Shown one piece after another: positions 36,329 through 48,019 of a stretch of DNA of 64,000 nt. Within the stretch, counting starts at the first letter, position 1. Each line of letters begins with the position of its first letter. This DNA comes from Favolaschia claudopus (taxonomy: Eukaryota > Basidiomycota > Agaricomycetes > Agaricales > Mycenaceae), in NCBI GenBank assembly GCA_037176885.1, contig JAWWNJ010000026.1, positions 2,021,159 through 2,085,158 on the forward strand. The letters are read 5' to 3'. The notes beneath the pieces are model-generated. The model was not told the origin of the DNA. It saw only the letters and a program-made list of their open reading frames with translations, and did not search any database. The position numbers and the translations under genes were made by a program.

Positions 36329-36496
36329 AGGAATTGCCGGGAATCAGGATAGAAATAAATTGTACTTGTACAAATGTAGCCTTTCTTGAATGACGGTTGT
36401 CTAGTTACCACGCCGGAAGAGACGTGCGAACGCGATGGAAAGCATCGAATTAAAGGTTATAAGTACAAATTGGGCGTTATCGGAACTGAAACTCAG

Positions 36497-37886
36497 CTAC
36501 TCATCGCACTGCATTATCCCCGAGCGCGCCATCGTATCTGGGCGCTTGAAATCCAACTCGAGATGGGATGTAGCATCACTAGTGATACTCATGCTGGGAG
36601 CGATGGTGCTGAACACGGCGGCTCCAGACGTGCGTGTACTTGTTGAGCAGTTGTTGTTATCCCAGAATGTGCAGTTAAGGTGAACGAGAACGATGATGAA
36701 GGTCGGGTAAATGCCCTGTGGGAGAAAAGGAAGCTTAGACGGCGAGAGAAGGGACAGACGAGAGTGCTCACGATAACCATGTCGTACGCCCCTCGCAACG
36801 CCGCTTGCAAGGCGGGTGCGTGCCAGTCGAGATAAAAGTTGAGCAGCGCGAGAACCTACACCAGTGAAAGCAGATCATTAGTGCGTCAGCAAAGAGAGAG
36901 GCATTGATGAATGCGCACCCAAAGAGCAAGATAGATGAACCCCGACTCGACAAGCAGGAACATGATCTTCCGAGGGCGATCCCCTCCTGCGTTGTCGACA
37001 ACGGTTCGGCGCTCCCTGAGATGGAGGCATTCGGATGAGATCATCGAATTAAGAGAGAGTACAACGAAACTCACCAAGCCTTTTCCAAATCAAAAGTGTA
37101 CAGAAGAAATTCGTCGCGGCACTCAAGGCCGAAGTAGCCATAGATAACTTGAGCGATGTTGTCCCTCGATCATAAACACCTATTTGCCAGCCCGATATTG
37201 AACCGGTATGATGAGCGGTAGCCAACACTCCGAGCATCGATGCTGCAGTGGGAAACATCAATGCGCATGGCCAGGATGTGAGTCGGGTTCACCAACATAA
37301 GCCAGAGAACCACAGCACAATCGGAAAAGCGACTAGGAGCCTTTTTTCTGGACAGAGTATCCACGTCCTCCAAATCACGATGGTGTCTCCCATCAAGAAC
37401 TACGTTTCAAAAGTGACGAGATGATGAGCACAAGAATTGAGGGAAAGAGATAGAGGACGCACTAGCGAGTCGAAAAGAGTCTCGCACGCCAGTAGGAGCC
37501 TATTCGTTTTCGGAATATAGTCACCCGCGGAAAATTGCGCCAAATAGACGGCGGTATCGATTGCAGCCAACGTCGTTGAGAAAGCAAACATAAGACAGGT
37601 GGAGAAGAGCAAGATCTTTCGCGGGAGGGATCCGTTCACGCCTTTCTGCCTGAAGGGAAATGATACTAGATGTCAGTTAAAACGTCTAGTTATTCTGACG
37701 TGCGACATACACGATGAGAAAGACAGAGATTCCAAATAACAGGGCGTAGATGCCTAGGAATGACAGGATCAAGTCGATAGTGAGGACAAAAGGCTGACAG
37801 TGTCAGGATTGGACCCGTACCCCAGGCAGCGCCATTGCCAGAAGCTGAGCCGTTCCAGCTACGACCGCCGCGTGCATATCAGACAT
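36497..37886 (-). CDS. basidiomycete 7-TM protein of unknown function
   Basis: Eight exons on the minus strand from ATG 37884-37886 to stop 36497-36499. Hydrophobic blocks in order: PFVLTIDLILSFLGIYALLF, KILLFSTCLMFAFSTTLAA, a loop with FLMGDTIVIWRTWIL, LLVAFPIVLWFSGL, SMATSALSAATNFFCTLLIW, a cytosolic loop DNAGGDRPRK, FLLVESGFIYLALWVLALL, and the terminal GIYPTFIIVLVHLNCTFWD. The layout (RKI before TM2, LxxCETLF loop, IWR, RKIMFLLVESG) is that of a large basidiomycete-specific 7-TM family often described as receptor-like; ligand and pathway are unknown. The first intron as drawn is only 27 nt (37794-37820). An upstream donor (GTAGCT) would give a longer intron and drop about 14 residues. One further donor (GTTGGT) is weak. 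Confidence 0.7.
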
Positions 37887-39480
37887 CGTAAAGGGTATCG
37901 TACGTCACTCGTCCGGTGAAAGAATGAGGGAAGTCGTGGTACCACCAGGCGCGGGTGGGATGGGCCGACAAGAGGCGGAGGGGAGGGGAGGGGAGGAAGA
38001 GGTGGTGGGAGTAGGGAGGAAAATGTGCGCGCCGCGTGAGTCGTCGACGATCTCTATCATACGTACTTGGCAGGGAAGTGATTGGCGCGACTGAAACGCC
38101 GATAGCCACGGCAGCGACATTTGGGCAGAAACTGTCGATGTCACACGCCAAGTCTAACTCAATTTCGAGCATGAGTAAAACGGTAACTAAACGCACAGTA
38201 TTCGTTCCAAATTCGTTCCTATGAGCAGGTCCCCACGTTAAGAGCTTGCATCGTCTGCGCAAGAGCGAGGAAGAGTCCACATTTAGTCGTCGTCATCCCG
38301 CCCATGTTGATTGACAAACCGAAGCTCCGTTCTAAGTACGCGATTCAATATATACAATTGAAGACAATTGAATTGGAAACCTGTTTACCGAACAAAAACA
38401 CGCGGATGCTCCGCGAAAGTAATAGAGTTCAGTGCGCCTCCACAGAATGAATTGCTGCAGCTAACTACCTCACCCTACGATGCAAAATTTAGTACGATGT
38501 GAACCTGGATTCGGATAAAATGATTAAATCATACCTGGCCGGCGCTGAACAAGAGTACAGTAGCGATTCCACGGTAAGAGCATGTCCGAGATATGCTTGT
38601 GGGTTTCCTTCTTCCTCTTCAGCATTGCGGCATCGGACTGGGGCGTCCTGCATAACGAGTCAAAGTGGCATGGTGGAAAACGATAAGAGGCGAAGTGATG
38701 GCATCAAAGACCGCATCACCGGGCCGAGCGATCGTATGGTAAAATATTTGCCGAATGGCTTGAACCCAAAGAATCAATGTCAAAATTCAGGGACCGACAA
38801 TTATTTTCTGTGTAGATCTGTGGTCGCAGAATTCATAATCCAGTGATCCTTGAGGCTTGAACAAACGAAAAATAAGACCTCAACCATGAGTTGAAGGACA
38901 AACGACGGCTTCGCGTACGGAATGCGTATCGAAAGTTGATCGAAACTGCGGTGGCCACCGTGGTACTTTCGAGGTACTTCAAGATATTGACTAGAATCTC
39001 AGAACTATGAGATATCTCATAGGGAGAAAACATTTCACCCCCTATCGCGGTCGCCAGTGAAAGATACAGTAAATGTGCTGTTACTCTCGTTTCTGTCGGT
39101 CGGTTTTTTCCGCCTACGATTCGGAATTTCAAGTCGCTGGGCTTGGAACTCAAACGTAACAACGAACCCTGCAATAACCTTCAAGCGGCGAAGCAATTGA
39201 ATTCTTTTTTCTAAAATGTCGGCAGCTAAGTAAACTAAAACAATAATATTTGTCCACACACCATATATTTCTTCATCGCGAGAGGGACCATAGATCAGCC
39301 GTCGACAAGCAGTAAATGGATTCAATGGGTTGAAGCGGTAGGTATCAGCTGTATGCGGCGCAATGAGCAGCTTCAACGACAACTATACATTTGTGCGCAC
39401 CGAACTCTTGCTCAAGCTGGATTATCTCGACCCATGGAGACTCAATACGAAGGTGGTGGTAAAAGTTAGGTATGAGCTTC
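37887..39480. other. intergenic region with possible minus-strand coding remnants
   Basis: No intact gene. On the minus strand, short stretches with plausible splice borders read like coding remnants (about 38,230-38,330: a peptide containing GLSINMGGMTTTKCGLFLA; about 39,235-39,340: YRFNPLNPFTACRRLIYGPS). I cannot assign them to a family or connect them. The G/A skew at 37,960-38,030 is local. Confidence 0.35.
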
Positions 39481-40870
39481 AACGAAAAAGCTCCACATCC
39501 TGCGACTGAAAGTCAACGTAATCTGGATGTTCGTCCGGCCATTCGCGCCACTTGACCACGATGATATCCCCTCGCCAGGGCAAAGGAGTGTGCGGCTTCT
39601 CCGGATTGACCCCCAACGAGACGTGCCATGTGTTTGTTTTCGGGAAGGTCAGGATTCAGATTATCATGAAGTGTGTAGCGTTCATAACTTTCAGCTGAAC
39701 AACCACAATACGCCAGGGGTATCCGACTGGAAGCAGACTTGGCGCGCTGCGAATAAGTTCTTTTCGCCGTGCAGAGCTCTCGCATCGAGGTCGATGCGCT
39801 CAAAACCGAGTGGTTCGTATGTCAAGTCGAGCTCGGCGAAGGTGCGCGAGACGATACTGGACTTGTTGGTTTTGACGCGGGGAGCAAGAGTACCTTGCGC
39901 GATGTAGGGGGATATGGATCGCGGTGGAATCTGCGGGTTCGTGAAGTCATGACTTGATTGCGTTGTTCAGTTTCTGTTTGAAGTCACAGTCACGGCCTGA
40001 CTTGCGAGAAAACATGAAACGGAACTCACGCAGTGACTCGAGTTGTGTCAACACATAGCTCCCCTGGCCTAGATTGGATAACTCGTTGAATTCGAAATCG
40101 TCATGAAAGAGAGGGGCTGAGAACACACTGAAGAAAGCATTTCCTGCGGCAGTCAAGCCTTCCTCGATGGAATCGGGGATTGCGGAAAATCGAACTGTGA
40201 TGGTATGTCAGATGATTCAAAGGACGACCTATACGGCTTGATATTAACCCTTTTTCCCATTCCAAGCGAATGAGATGGCGCCATTCGTGAGAATCGTACC
40301 AGCGACGAATGGCCTTCGAGCCCAAGTAATCAATATCCTTCTGAGTAACAACCGGATGTTGAGCTTTTAACGTAGAATCAGCGTTGTCGCTCCGCGAATG
40401 CAGAGCGAAAACGTCTCCACGCCAAAGGAGACGTTCACCGGGATGATCTGGGTCCGCTTTCCACGATGCGGGCCATGGTGAGGTTGATCGGAAGAGTAGG
40501 ATTAAGATTGTAGATGAGCGTGTAGTGCTGATTTCGAGAATCATCCTCGCAATCCTTTGACCCCACACCCAGCATCGCAGGAGCGCCGTACACTCGCAAG
40601 AGGTCGACATCTGTAAACGGCCAGACAATGAGCTTAGCTGTTTCCTTGACACAGAATTGCATAGAGGTGATGTATGGGGTTCCACCATCGGCAGGAAGAG
40701 GATGACCTGGTAAACGACAAAGGGGTCGGGATAGTGAGAATCTGCGGACATGGAGGGAGAGCGAGAGACGTACACGTGGGTGTGCTATTTGCGTTCGTGT
40801 GTGTGGCGGCAGAACGTACTTTCGACCCCGTTTTTTTCAGCCGTGAGAGACGTTGGGCTCTAAATGAAAG
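39480..40870 (-). pseudogene. two related broken gene copies, unknown basidiomycete family
   Basis: The first copy (about 40,870-40,100) encodes HPLPADGGTPYITSMQFC, then ETAKLIVWPFTDVDLLRVYG, HYTLIYNLNPTLP, LLWRGDVFALHS and DIDYLGSKAIRRWYDSHEW, but in at least two frames. The second copy (about 39,700-39,480) encodes YTLHDNLNPDLPENKH and, in another frame, TPLPWRGDIIVVKWREWPDE, ending in a stop after DVELFR. The shared NLNPxLP...WRGD order shows that they are paralogues. Both are broken, so they are probably pseudogenes; unrecognised introns could explain part of the shifts. Function is unknown to me. Confidence 0.45.
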
Positions 40871-40933
40871 CCTTCCATAATCGAACCTTCCGTGTGAGCT
40901 GCGCAGCACGCACCTCCTCGGTGCCTGCCAGCT

Positions 40934-41353
40934 CTACCGTACTACTAAATATTCAGCCCCGCCACCCTGAAGCCAGGCTCCAGCTAGTCCGAGTCTTGAA
41001 TGCCAATCGCAAGACGCCAGCATCTGATTCGTTTCGTCAATTAGGGGAGACCAAGATGTCGATGAGAAGAAGATAGAGAGCACAGAGAAAGCCTGGGCCT
41101 GGCAAGAGCGGACTGGATCCAGGCCATGATGGCGTTGGTCTTGGGGTTGGTATTGAGATGCGGACATCATGCGGCTAGCATTGACAAGGCGAGATTCATT
41201 GGTTTGATTGGTTTCAGATTGAAAATCCGCGTCGTTTGCCGGCGAAATCTGTCCGATTTGGCTCAAAGTCGACGCAAAGTCGACGAACCAGTCGGAGGAG
41301 TCAGGACTGAGGAAATCCAAAGCGTTGGGGGCGTCGGAAGTGGTTGTTTTCAT
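40934..41353 (-). CDS. hypothetical open frame
   Basis: An ATG at 41351-41353 opens about 140 codons starting MKTTTSDAPNALDFL, rich in Ser, Asp, Asn and Gln, without recognisable domain or membrane segment. It might be the first exon of a gene whose remainder is lost or lies in the neighbouring broken region. A chance frame is equally likely. Confidence 0.25.
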   Translation of the reverse strand: MKTTTSDAPNALDFLSPDSSDWFVDFASTLSQIGQISPANDADFQSETNQTNESRLVNASRMMSASQYQPQDQRHHGLDPVRSCQAQAFSVLSIFFSSTSWSPLIDETNQMLASCDWHSRLGLAGAWLQGGGAEYLVVR

Positions 41354-41965
41354 CGAGCGTGAGGTCAGTCTACACAGCGGCTGGATGCATCCGAGACGGT
41401 TGCAAGTTGGGAGACTGCATGTCGACGGTGAGCTAGTCGCAGACGGACGATGTCGGATGACGGCGAGATTCAAGAGCAGACTGTTTGGTCGTAATTGGCA
41501 TGAACCTCTGATGCCATCAAATACCTCTTGTTTCAGTACCGTCACGGTCTCCCGCAATACTGTGAGACGCTCGAATCTCTGTGACTTCTCACCCCACATA
41601 CCATTCCCAGTTTTTTGTTTAGGCACTCAGCGGTTCGCTTTCTTTCGCTTTGACTCGCATGAGATTGTTATAGGAAGAATTCTGACGCGCCGTCTCCCTG
41701 AGTGGACACTCTCCACCCGACCCTTCTACGTTCGTGTTTTCTCCAGAACTTGGGTTCGGTGTCGGCGATCTCGACCGGTGACGCCATGCCTCTTTCGGAG
41801 ACTGGGACGGATCGTGACGTCGAATTCCAAGTTAACAATAGCGGCCAATGGCTGTGAACGCGCCGCGTGTCAAGCATCCACCTCTCCTGATTCCTCCCTG
41901 TCTCATCCTCTGAGACGCTGGTATTTCCATTCTTCAAGGCCAACTCACCCACTGGAGAAAATAAC
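41354..41965. other. intergenic region
   Basis: About 600 bases, presumably the 5' region of the following + strand gene. Nothing specific seen. Confidence 0.4.
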
Positions 41966-43148
41966 ATGAGCAGATTTCGCTATCCTCCACAGGATCCCAC
42001 AGAGCCAAAGCTCTACAGTGAGTCTTGATCCTCGTTCGTCCGATGAGCCGGTTACGCATTCGTGCAGTACACTATCGTGTCTATGGACCTGATGGCGCGA
42101 TCCGTGCAAAAACTGCTGCAAGTCCAACCGATCCGTACCTGGCTTGCATCTTAACGACATCCATCCCACCGCCGCACAAAATTTCCACCCTCAAGCGGTG
42201 CATCGTGGCTGCGGAAGGGCTTAATGGTCTTACCACGGCTGCAAGAACGGAACTTTATCTCACCCTGGACTCTTCATCTGCATCAAACGAGCAGAATGAA
42301 GTCGCAATCCTCCAGTCTGACCGCCCTGGTGCCACCCCAGAAACAGCTCTCGTGCTTGTGCATCACGAGGAATTGCAAGGAGCGATGCCGCGCCAAATGC
42401 CTTCGACTATTCGTCAACAGCACCTGAGGCAGAGTCAAGCTACCGTGCGTTACCATCACCTCGTTTTCAATCTTTCTGACAACCCATTGTCGACCGTCGA
42501 CGTGTTGGTGCTTTTAGTCTATTACCGCCTCTTTACTCGGACGGATAGAGACACATCTAAGCTTGCCATTTACTCCAATGAAACGTCCATCGGACGTGTT
42601 CCTCGTCTCATGCTTCCCGTCCCACACAATCGCACATCTATCAGGCGGTTCATTGCACAAGCCGAGGGACGCCAGATTCTCAACGCCTCCGAATTCTACG
42701 AGAACATTGCCGCTCAAGAAACCCTCAACCGACGAGAAGTACTTTCCTTTGATCTCCGATACCGCATTCGGGAGTAGAGACTCTCCCATCGTTCTCGTCC
42801 TCCCTGAGCGACGCGCTGGACTGTTCAACCGTCCGGCCCGTCCTCATATCAAAACCGCCCGAGTACAATCGCCGGGTATGTATGCAACACCTTTCCGTAT
42901 GCCTCGCAAAGCAAACCACCCCATCTTTAGCAACCCTTTATTGGACAGGTGCTTTACACAGACGGCGTGGATGTGGGTGATAAGAGAGATGGCCCGCCGA
43001 TATACAAGTGGGACTACAAGGAGGGGGAGAGTGCAAAGCAAGAGCTTGCTGCAGGTACGGTGTTCTCCTTCGTCATTGGAAGGTTCCTTTAACGGGCTCT
43101 GATATTTGATTTGATACGACAGAGCATCTGCAGTTGCTGGATGAATGA
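41966..43148 (+). pseudogene. basidiomycete-specific protein of unknown function, one frameshift
   Basis: Four exons: 41966-42017, 42068-42862, 42949-43054 and 43123-43148. The translation begins MSRFRYPPQDPTEPKLY and contains two copies of one module: YRVYGPDGAIRAKTA...PPPHKISTLKRCIVAAEGLN, and later YRLFTRTDRD...PVPHNRTSIRRFIAQAEGRQ followed by FYENIAA. It ends LYTDGVDVGDKRDGPPIYKW and HLQLLDE. Such two-module proteins are common in basidiomycetes without known function. The frame breaks at the CC of 42729-42730: removing one C would join QETLN to DEKYFPLISD. With only one lesion this could be a recent pseudogene or an assembly error. The second intron uses a GTACAA donor that keeps frame; the stronger GTATGT nearby does not. 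Confidence 0.65.
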
Positions 43149-44320
43149 AGATTTTTGCAGAGCACGCATTGCTTTGACACGCGCAATATAGATCTATGCA
43201 TGTGGAATACAATGAATCATGTACGGTGCCATTTCCCACAGGGGTAGTGTTAAGTACACACACATTGATCTGCTCTATGAGTCTCTTAGGTCTCTCCGCA
43301 ATCTCACGAGTACATTTATATCGCTTGGACCACTGTTCTCTGTCGATTCCGAAGGATTGTGTAGTCTCTCTTTCTTGTCCTGCGCTGTGAAACTCAAAAC
43401 ACGAGGGGGACTGAGAAGACTGAAGAAAGCTCCTGGGTAACCTACTCTTCACTCCCATTTCGTTGTTGCATCTCCTGCAGGGTGCCACAGCGGAGCATAG
43501 AGGTTGCTTAGGCTTTAGTTAGATATCGATTCAATCGATGAAGCCTAACCTCTAAATCTCCCATTCTCGGATTGAGTTCGACTCTCACCGACAGCGTGCA
43601 CTATCGGATTGTGTATTTTTTGAGCGATTAACTAATGATCTTTGATTATTCGTGTTACAGTACTAGTGTCTATCGTTCGTTGCGGACTGTTGGTAAGACA
43701 CCGAATGAATGGAGGGAGGTCGACAAAATAAGCGGCAATTAGTAAACTGGAGATACTTGGCACTGACGAACATATCGAACGTAAAACCATTCACCGGGGC
43801 CGGGGAGGGGGAAAACCGCTTGATTCCGGTAAAAAATCCGTTGTTTCATTTGAGGCCCTATGTGAATAGGTACGTCGAGGAATGCTGAGGTGGGATGGGA
43901 ACACCCCACTTTGAAAGGTAGACGGCGTTGAAGATTGTCTCAAGCCAGCAGGGAGCAAACTGAAATGAATCTCGACAGGGAGGGCCAAGCAGGTCAAAGA
44001 GCGAATCCGATCCATATCCGACAAGACACCGTGGAGATATTGCGCGAAGTTTTTGAACGATTCCTTTCTAGCCTGATTTAAACGCAGTGCGGAGAGGACG
44101 TGCGGCCTGGTACCGCTGCTGGGGTGGGTCTAGCAAGGTTTTAGGTGGCTTAGCAGCGTGTTAGGGCAAAGGTTTTGCTGCGCAGAATGAGATACTTACT
44201 GTAAGTAAGTCTCTAACAGAGTCGGTTCATGATGCATGAGGTTTGAAAGGGAGTCTGAATCACTCTGCAGGCTAGAAATGAGTTGAATGACTTGAGGCGG
44301 CCGTTGCCAAAAGCCGGATA
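43149..44320. other. intergenic region with a strong hairpin
   Basis: About 1.2 kb without a recognisable gene. Its main feature is the inverted repeat 43500-43515 / 43541-43552, whose 12-base arms GAGGTTAGGCTT and AAGCCTAACCTC are perfect apart from a GCT bulge in the left arm. A T-arm-like TTGAGTTCGACTCTCA lies about 37 bases further on, but no matching acceptor stem was found, so no tRNA is called. Confidence 0.4.
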
Positions 44321-44438
44321 GGTTGTGCGCGAGGTTGAAGATCTTAGATGAAGGCAAGACGCAAATTACTTACGTGTTTCTGTTTGCTACACTTTGTTTC
44401 GGCTATGGCATTTGCCGATGACCCGGTTTTGCTCTTGA
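44321..44438. repeat. short segmental duplicate, copy 1
   Basis: Nearly the same as 46366-46476, from GGTTGTGCGCGAGG to the GCTCTTGA end, with small indels. The right copy ends exactly where the 5.2-kb element begins. Confidence 0.7.
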
Positions 44439-44917
44439 CTTGTAACCACGACCATCGAATCTTGAATTTTCTTCATTCGGCCACGCTGCGATTTCCAGCT
44501 ACGTTCCCCCGACTCCTGTGCCTCGTCTGCTCTTCTGGTGATTCTCTTAAGCGTTCTTTTGACAAACTTTGGCCAAACTTCGACGAATCTGGAACTGGAA
44601 TCAGTACTGCGCTATTTTTGCCTCTGGAAACGATCGTGATTGAAATGCACTGGCTTGATTTATCTATCACGACCGGAATCCCTCAACTCATACCAGAAGC
44701 TTTCATCAGAAAATACAGGGTCGACTTCGCCATCTCACACGAGCTTTCGGTCGTTATTCAACACGATAGAATTACCTGCAGTGAACTTACTCATAAATGC
44801 AGGACGTTATACTACGCCGCAACGGAAACAACAAACGCTCGCCATTCTATACTGTTTGACGAGTCCTATTCAATGGGGAGTCATCAATGTATTGATACTT
44901 CTTCCTATCTTGATTGA
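44348..44917 (+). CDS. hypothetical open frame with signal-like start
   Basis: True ATG followed by 189 codons. The first residues (KLLTCFCLLHFVSAMAFA) resemble a secretion signal. The remainder has no domain I recognise. The first 90 bases are duplicated at 46.4 kb, so the frame may be repeat-derived rather than a real gene. Confidence 0.25.
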   Translation: MKARRKLLTCFCLLHFVSAMAFADDPVLLLTCNHDHRILNFLHSATLRFPATFPRLLCLVCSSGDSLKRSFDKLWPNFDESGTGISTALFLPLETIVIEMHWLDLSITTGIPQLIPEAFIRKYRVDFAISHELSVVIQHDRITCSELTHKCRTLYYAATETTNARHSILFDESYSMGSHQCIDTSSYLD

Positions 44918-45246
44918 TTCCCTGTGGCGCGGAATCCGTTTCGGACTATTTATGAAATGAAACGGTTGGATGCACGTCTTCTTCTTACCTTTCACTACAA
45001 CCACCACCCTCAATGTCGACGTCTTCTTCTGCCGGGTGCGTGCTTTTTCCAATGTTTGAGGTCCGTCTCATGCTCGACGTCTCTGATGTTGAGATCCTGC
45101 GAACAGACCATCAACCACAAATCTACCGACGCCAACTCACGCTCATGGGTCTGTCCACTCGATTCGGTTCACGTCTTCAGTGATACTCATTGCTTTGTAG
45201 ACCTCTTCCCAGCTCTCGTCCACTGAAATCGTCAAGGTGGGTCGAC

Positions 45247-45879
45247 GAATTGTATTCCAACGCCGGTTTGAAACGGCAGACACCCCGCAGAATACACGTC
45301 CAACCAGGTCCATTAATCGGCGGGATATTGGCAGTGATTTCAGTGATATTTGCCTTCTTCTTATGGCGCTACCTCGTCTTGCGGGGGCGGAAACGCCAGC
45401 ACGAAGCCGCTGAGGCCGCCATCATTGCCAACAGAATTTGGTCAATCTGGACTTCGATTTCGACTCCATAGCGCGCAAACCAGACATCCCGCCGCAGAGC
45501 AAAAAAATGAAGCGTGGCGTGTTGAACAGATCGACGAACGCAGAACGCATGGCAAGCCAAGGCCGTTATGCGTCAGCAATATCTTGCTAACGAATTACGT
45601 GCGATTGAGAAGCAGCGGGAGGCTTTGCTTCAGGTTCAGCAACAAATGCGTGGGACTGGAGCATCTATGGGAGAGGTCGAAAGTGATACGGCTGCTCAAT
45701 CGTCTACGACAACCGACAGTGCGGGTGGTATCGACCGAACGCCGAGGGAGCAAGATCTTGAACGTCAAAACGAGCTTCTTCGTCAGCGGATTCGACATCT
45801 CGAGGAGCAACAAAGTTCTGATTGGGCGTGGGGACGGTCTGATCTTCCTCCGCCGGGGTACAGTGAGGCGCCAATCTGA
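45247..45879 (+). pseudogene. single-pass membrane protein, frameshifted
   Basis: One frame holds a basic stretch, then PGPLIGGILAVISVIFAFFL followed by a basic stop-transfer sequence (LRGRKRQ). This is the pattern of fungal single-pass surface proteins with a Ser/Thr-rich outer part. That frame ends near 45,471. The C-terminal part is in another frame from about 45,568: MRQQYLANELRAIEKQREAL (coiled-coil-like), later LERQNELLRQRIRHLEEQ and a DLPPPGYSEAPI end common in this protein type. A third frame bridges them. Upstream exons between 44,957 and 45,240 (a Ser/Thr-rich peptide) probably belong to it. No in-frame splice joins the pieces, so it looks broken. Confidence 0.45.
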
Positions 45880-46365
45880 TGGGTCAGTTCCACTTTTCCG
45901 CATACATTGAACTCGATGGATTGAAATGTTTCCTTCAGGCTCCCACCGAGTATCGATTGATCTATGTATATGGGCTCACGATACCATACTGTCATTAACG
46001 AAGATAGCCGAGGTTGCATAGCGGGAGCTTTCTACGTACCATGATGAACGGGAGGATGGGAATAGAATAACAAAATACAAACTAAAATCCAAACGAACGT
46101 CAAGCTATGGAAGGAAAAAAAAAAGCAATTGCATCTTACCACGAAGGAGAAGATGAGTCGCGGCTGTGTAATCAAAGAGAATTCGAACGAAGACATTGCG
46201 CGAAGGTTTAGACAGAGTCTTTTTGCACGCCGACGAGTCGACGACGTGACCGGGACTGCGGCGACTCAGCAGCGACAGGGCTCAGAGCTCAAAGGAGCCG
46301 TATGTGATATGCAGGTCACAGACTCATTGACAACTTGAGTCGCCCGACACGAAGAGCTATGGAGA
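45880..46365. other. intergenic region
   Basis: 486 bases, no recognisable feature. Confidence 0.4.
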
Positions 46366-46476
46366 GGTTGTGCGCGAGGGTGAAGATGGATGAAGGCAAG
46401 AAGCAAATTACGTGTTTCTGTTTGCGACACTTTGCGTCGGCTATAGCATTTGCCGGTGGCCCGGTTTCGCTCTTGA
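46366..46476. repeat. short segmental duplicate, copy 2
   Basis: Diverged copy of 44321-44438. Similarity ends at 46476, the base before the left 64-bp direct repeat of the 5.2-kb element, so the element (or its junction) interrupts this copy. Confidence 0.7.
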
Positions 46477-46540
46477 TGTGAGCTCAGCCGTGACGAGCTT
46501 GTGAGTGCGGCTGAGTGATAGGCAAGTAGTCGTGTGAGAG
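46477..46540. repeat. left direct repeat with internal hairpin
   Basis: 64 bases, arms CTCAGCCG and CGGCTGAG around a 17-base loop. Directly followed by a second inverted repeat, AGACTTGACAG (46542-46552) and CTGTCAAGTCT (46570-46580). Confidence 0.75.
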
Positions 46541-48019
46541 TAGACTTGACAGTTGATCTCCGTTGACAGCTGTCAAGTCTCTCTTTTCCTCCTGCCGTCG
46601 TGTCCGCTGCTGCCTCGACAGCTCATCATCCTCCTCCCTCGCACATCTGCAGTTTCTTTGTCAAGACATTTGGACTTCATTAGTCTTCTTTCACAGCTCA
46701 TCTCTTCTCGGACGCCGGGCCCTTGACTTCAGGTCGGGCACGTCTTGACTTCATGTCGGACTTTGGACACGATGCTGTTTCTGCCGCCTTCACCGCTTCA
46801 TGGCGCACCCAAAAGCTCAATTCAGCTGACACAGCTCGCTCTAACAGGTCATGCCACTTATTCATACCTCGCCATATCTCGCTGATGTAGTCTCCCCTTC
46901 CTGCTTTATTGCGGCAACAAAATTTTCCCAAGGAGACTACGCGTTCCTCCCTCGATTTCAAACAGGGCGTCTGTCAATATCTCTTCAAAGCTCGGAAAAT
47001 TACGGGGTCGCCTAAAAGCCATTGATTTGGTGTGTCGCTACTTGTCTCGATCTTCTTTTCGCTTGTCCGTTTCGGGGTCGTCAGTCACAGGAGTCCCTCT
47101 GGCACTTTAATGTTGTACATTGAAGCCCTGGAGCGACGGCGCTGACACGTCATCCGCCTTGCATTTTATTTTATTTCTCTCCCCTTCTTCTCCTGCATTG
47201 AGGTACGGAGATTTCGCGCTCGTGGCCCGTGGCTGCACTCGGGCCTGCATAATTATTCTCCTTTGTGTTGCCTCCGGAACGCTCTCGTCCTCAATTCGGT
47301 GCGGTGCCCTGGAACGATGTCGCCGAGACGGGGTTTCCTTTATATTTTCATTTCATTCGTTATCTTCTTTTGTATCGGGGACTAGGGCACCCTTCTTGGT
47401 GCTCTTTCTATCCTTGTCCATTTTCTAGTTCCATCATGACAATGTCTATGGCACTTCATATGGTGCGGCTGCGATTCGCAGCGTCTTGTCTGTTTCATCT
47501 CTTCATTTTCCTGATCATTTTATCTTTGACTGTCGTTTCGTCTCCTCGGGGCTCCCGTTGTCCGGACTCCGGAGAGGTCTGTATTCGGTGTTGTCAGCTC
47601 TCTCATTTTCACATTGCAGCACATCGCAGCTCTTGTACGATGTCGCCAGACGAGACCGAGGTGTGACATTCTAATTCTCCATTGCACTCGGCTCCCATGT
47701 ATCATGCGGCTGGCATCTCAGGTTACTGTTGCTGCTGTGGGAGTCATCAAGGCGTGTTTCGACCTGCCACATCTGAGCTTCGCCATACATTGTGTTTCAT
47801 TTTTGTTCATTTGTTCATCATATCGGAGATTCGTGTACTTTATGCCCCCATAACCACTGGCCCCCGCTTTGAAGCTCTCCTTTGGGTATCGCCGTATACC
47901 AGCGCTGGCCGTTTCTATCGATTCCCTCTACCGCCACGCGTAACATGTTCATCCCATTATCTAATGTCATCGGGTTCTGCTTCCATCTGTCGAACGCCTT
48001 CCGTACTCATGTACATCTT

